A DNA stretch of 64,000 nt, from assembly GCF_009733865.1 (NCBI RefSeq), contig NZ_WOFB01000014.1, forward strand, positions 123,320 to 187,319. Direction: 5' to 3'. Source of the stretch: Oceanobacillus salinisoli. Its GTDB lineage: Bacteria > Bacillota > Bacilli > Bacillales > Amphibacillaceae. The first letter of the stretch is position 1; every line of letters starts with the position of its first letter. The notes beneath the pieces are model-generated. The model did no database searches, was not told the DNA's origin, and saw only the letters and a list, made by a program, of their open reading frames with translations. The position numbers were made by a program, and so were the translations under genes. Of this stretch, positions 63,964 through 64,000 are shown piece after piece.

Positions 63964-64000
63964 GCCTGGCGGCGTCCTACTCTCGCAGGGGGAACCCCCA
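63964..64000 (-). rRNA. rrf: 5S ribosomal RNA, 3' end only
   Basis: The minus strand reads CCCTGCGAGAGTAGGACGCC then GCCAGGC, the conserved 3' end of bacterial 5S rRNA. The rest lies to the right, so an rRNA operon on the minus strand ends in this window. Confidence 0.93.

Overview
The window looks like chromosome of a low-GC, endospore-forming, probably halotolerant member of the Bacillaceae, of the Oceanobacillus/Virgibacillus/Ornithinibacillus type. The evidence is AT-rich DNA with strong AGGAGG ribosome binding sites, a SleL-like LysM/GH18 cortex hydrolase, a SigI/RsgI pair, a YkvR-type protein, betaine/carnitine transport and catabolism, and a BCCT carrier. The genus is inferred from overall gene style and was not tested.

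Layout. 1-8.1 kb: end of a TetR regulator, then a carnitine-to-glycine-betaine operon (BKACE enzyme, carnitine dehydrogenase, thioesterase) with a QAT-type ABC transporter and a CocE-type hydrolase. 8.1-11.8 kb: TPP riboswitch and thiamin salvage operon thiW-tenA-thiD-thiM-thiE. 12-14.6 kb: TetR regulator plus an ABC-2 export system whose permease carries an in-frame stop; the promoter lies between two operator palindromes. 14.8-20.7 kb: small proteins, BCCT carrier, squalene/phytoene-synthase family enzyme and a PbuE-like MFS transporter, mixed with dispersed repeats. 20.8-31.2 kb: complete Tad/Flp pilus locus on the minus strand (two Flp pilins, prepilin peptidase, TadE/TadG, CpaB, TadZ, TadA, TadB, TadC, a DUF192 protein), followed by a LuxR-type multidomain regulator and a small partner. 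31.6-36.0 kb: a very large LysM/Ig-like/GH18 protein gene split by an ochre codon.

36.5-49.3 kb: AI-2E family transporter, HAD phosphatase, hom-thrC-thrB, a YhdH/YhfP-type reductase, a frameshifted SDR gene, argF with a candidate ARG box, an EamA transporter and an RlmI-like methyltransferase. 49.6-53.1 kb: rsgI, sigI, a secreted coiled-coil protein and a lipoprotein. The last two lie behind a sequence that matches the cyclic-di-GMP-I (GEMM-I) riboswitch. 53.1-58.8 kb: decayed gene pieces, an MprF-type catalytic domain without its flippase part, GtrA, hisC, a Nudix protein, a DUF3219 protein and GNAT proteins. 58.9-64.0 kb: YaiI, two unknown membrane/exported proteins, SleL-like hydrolase, a CYP152-type P450, and the 3' end of a minus-strand 5S rRNA.

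Themes. (1) At least five genes are damaged by stops, frameshifts or deletions. (2) Three dispersed repeat families are present: a 31-bp motif that twice brackets a terminator, a 312/416-bp element in inverted orientation 24 kb apart, and a highly foldable 180-260-bp element in three copies. (3) The most interesting regulatory signal is the c-di-GMP-I-like aptamer in front of two uncharacterised envelope proteins next to sigI/rsgI.
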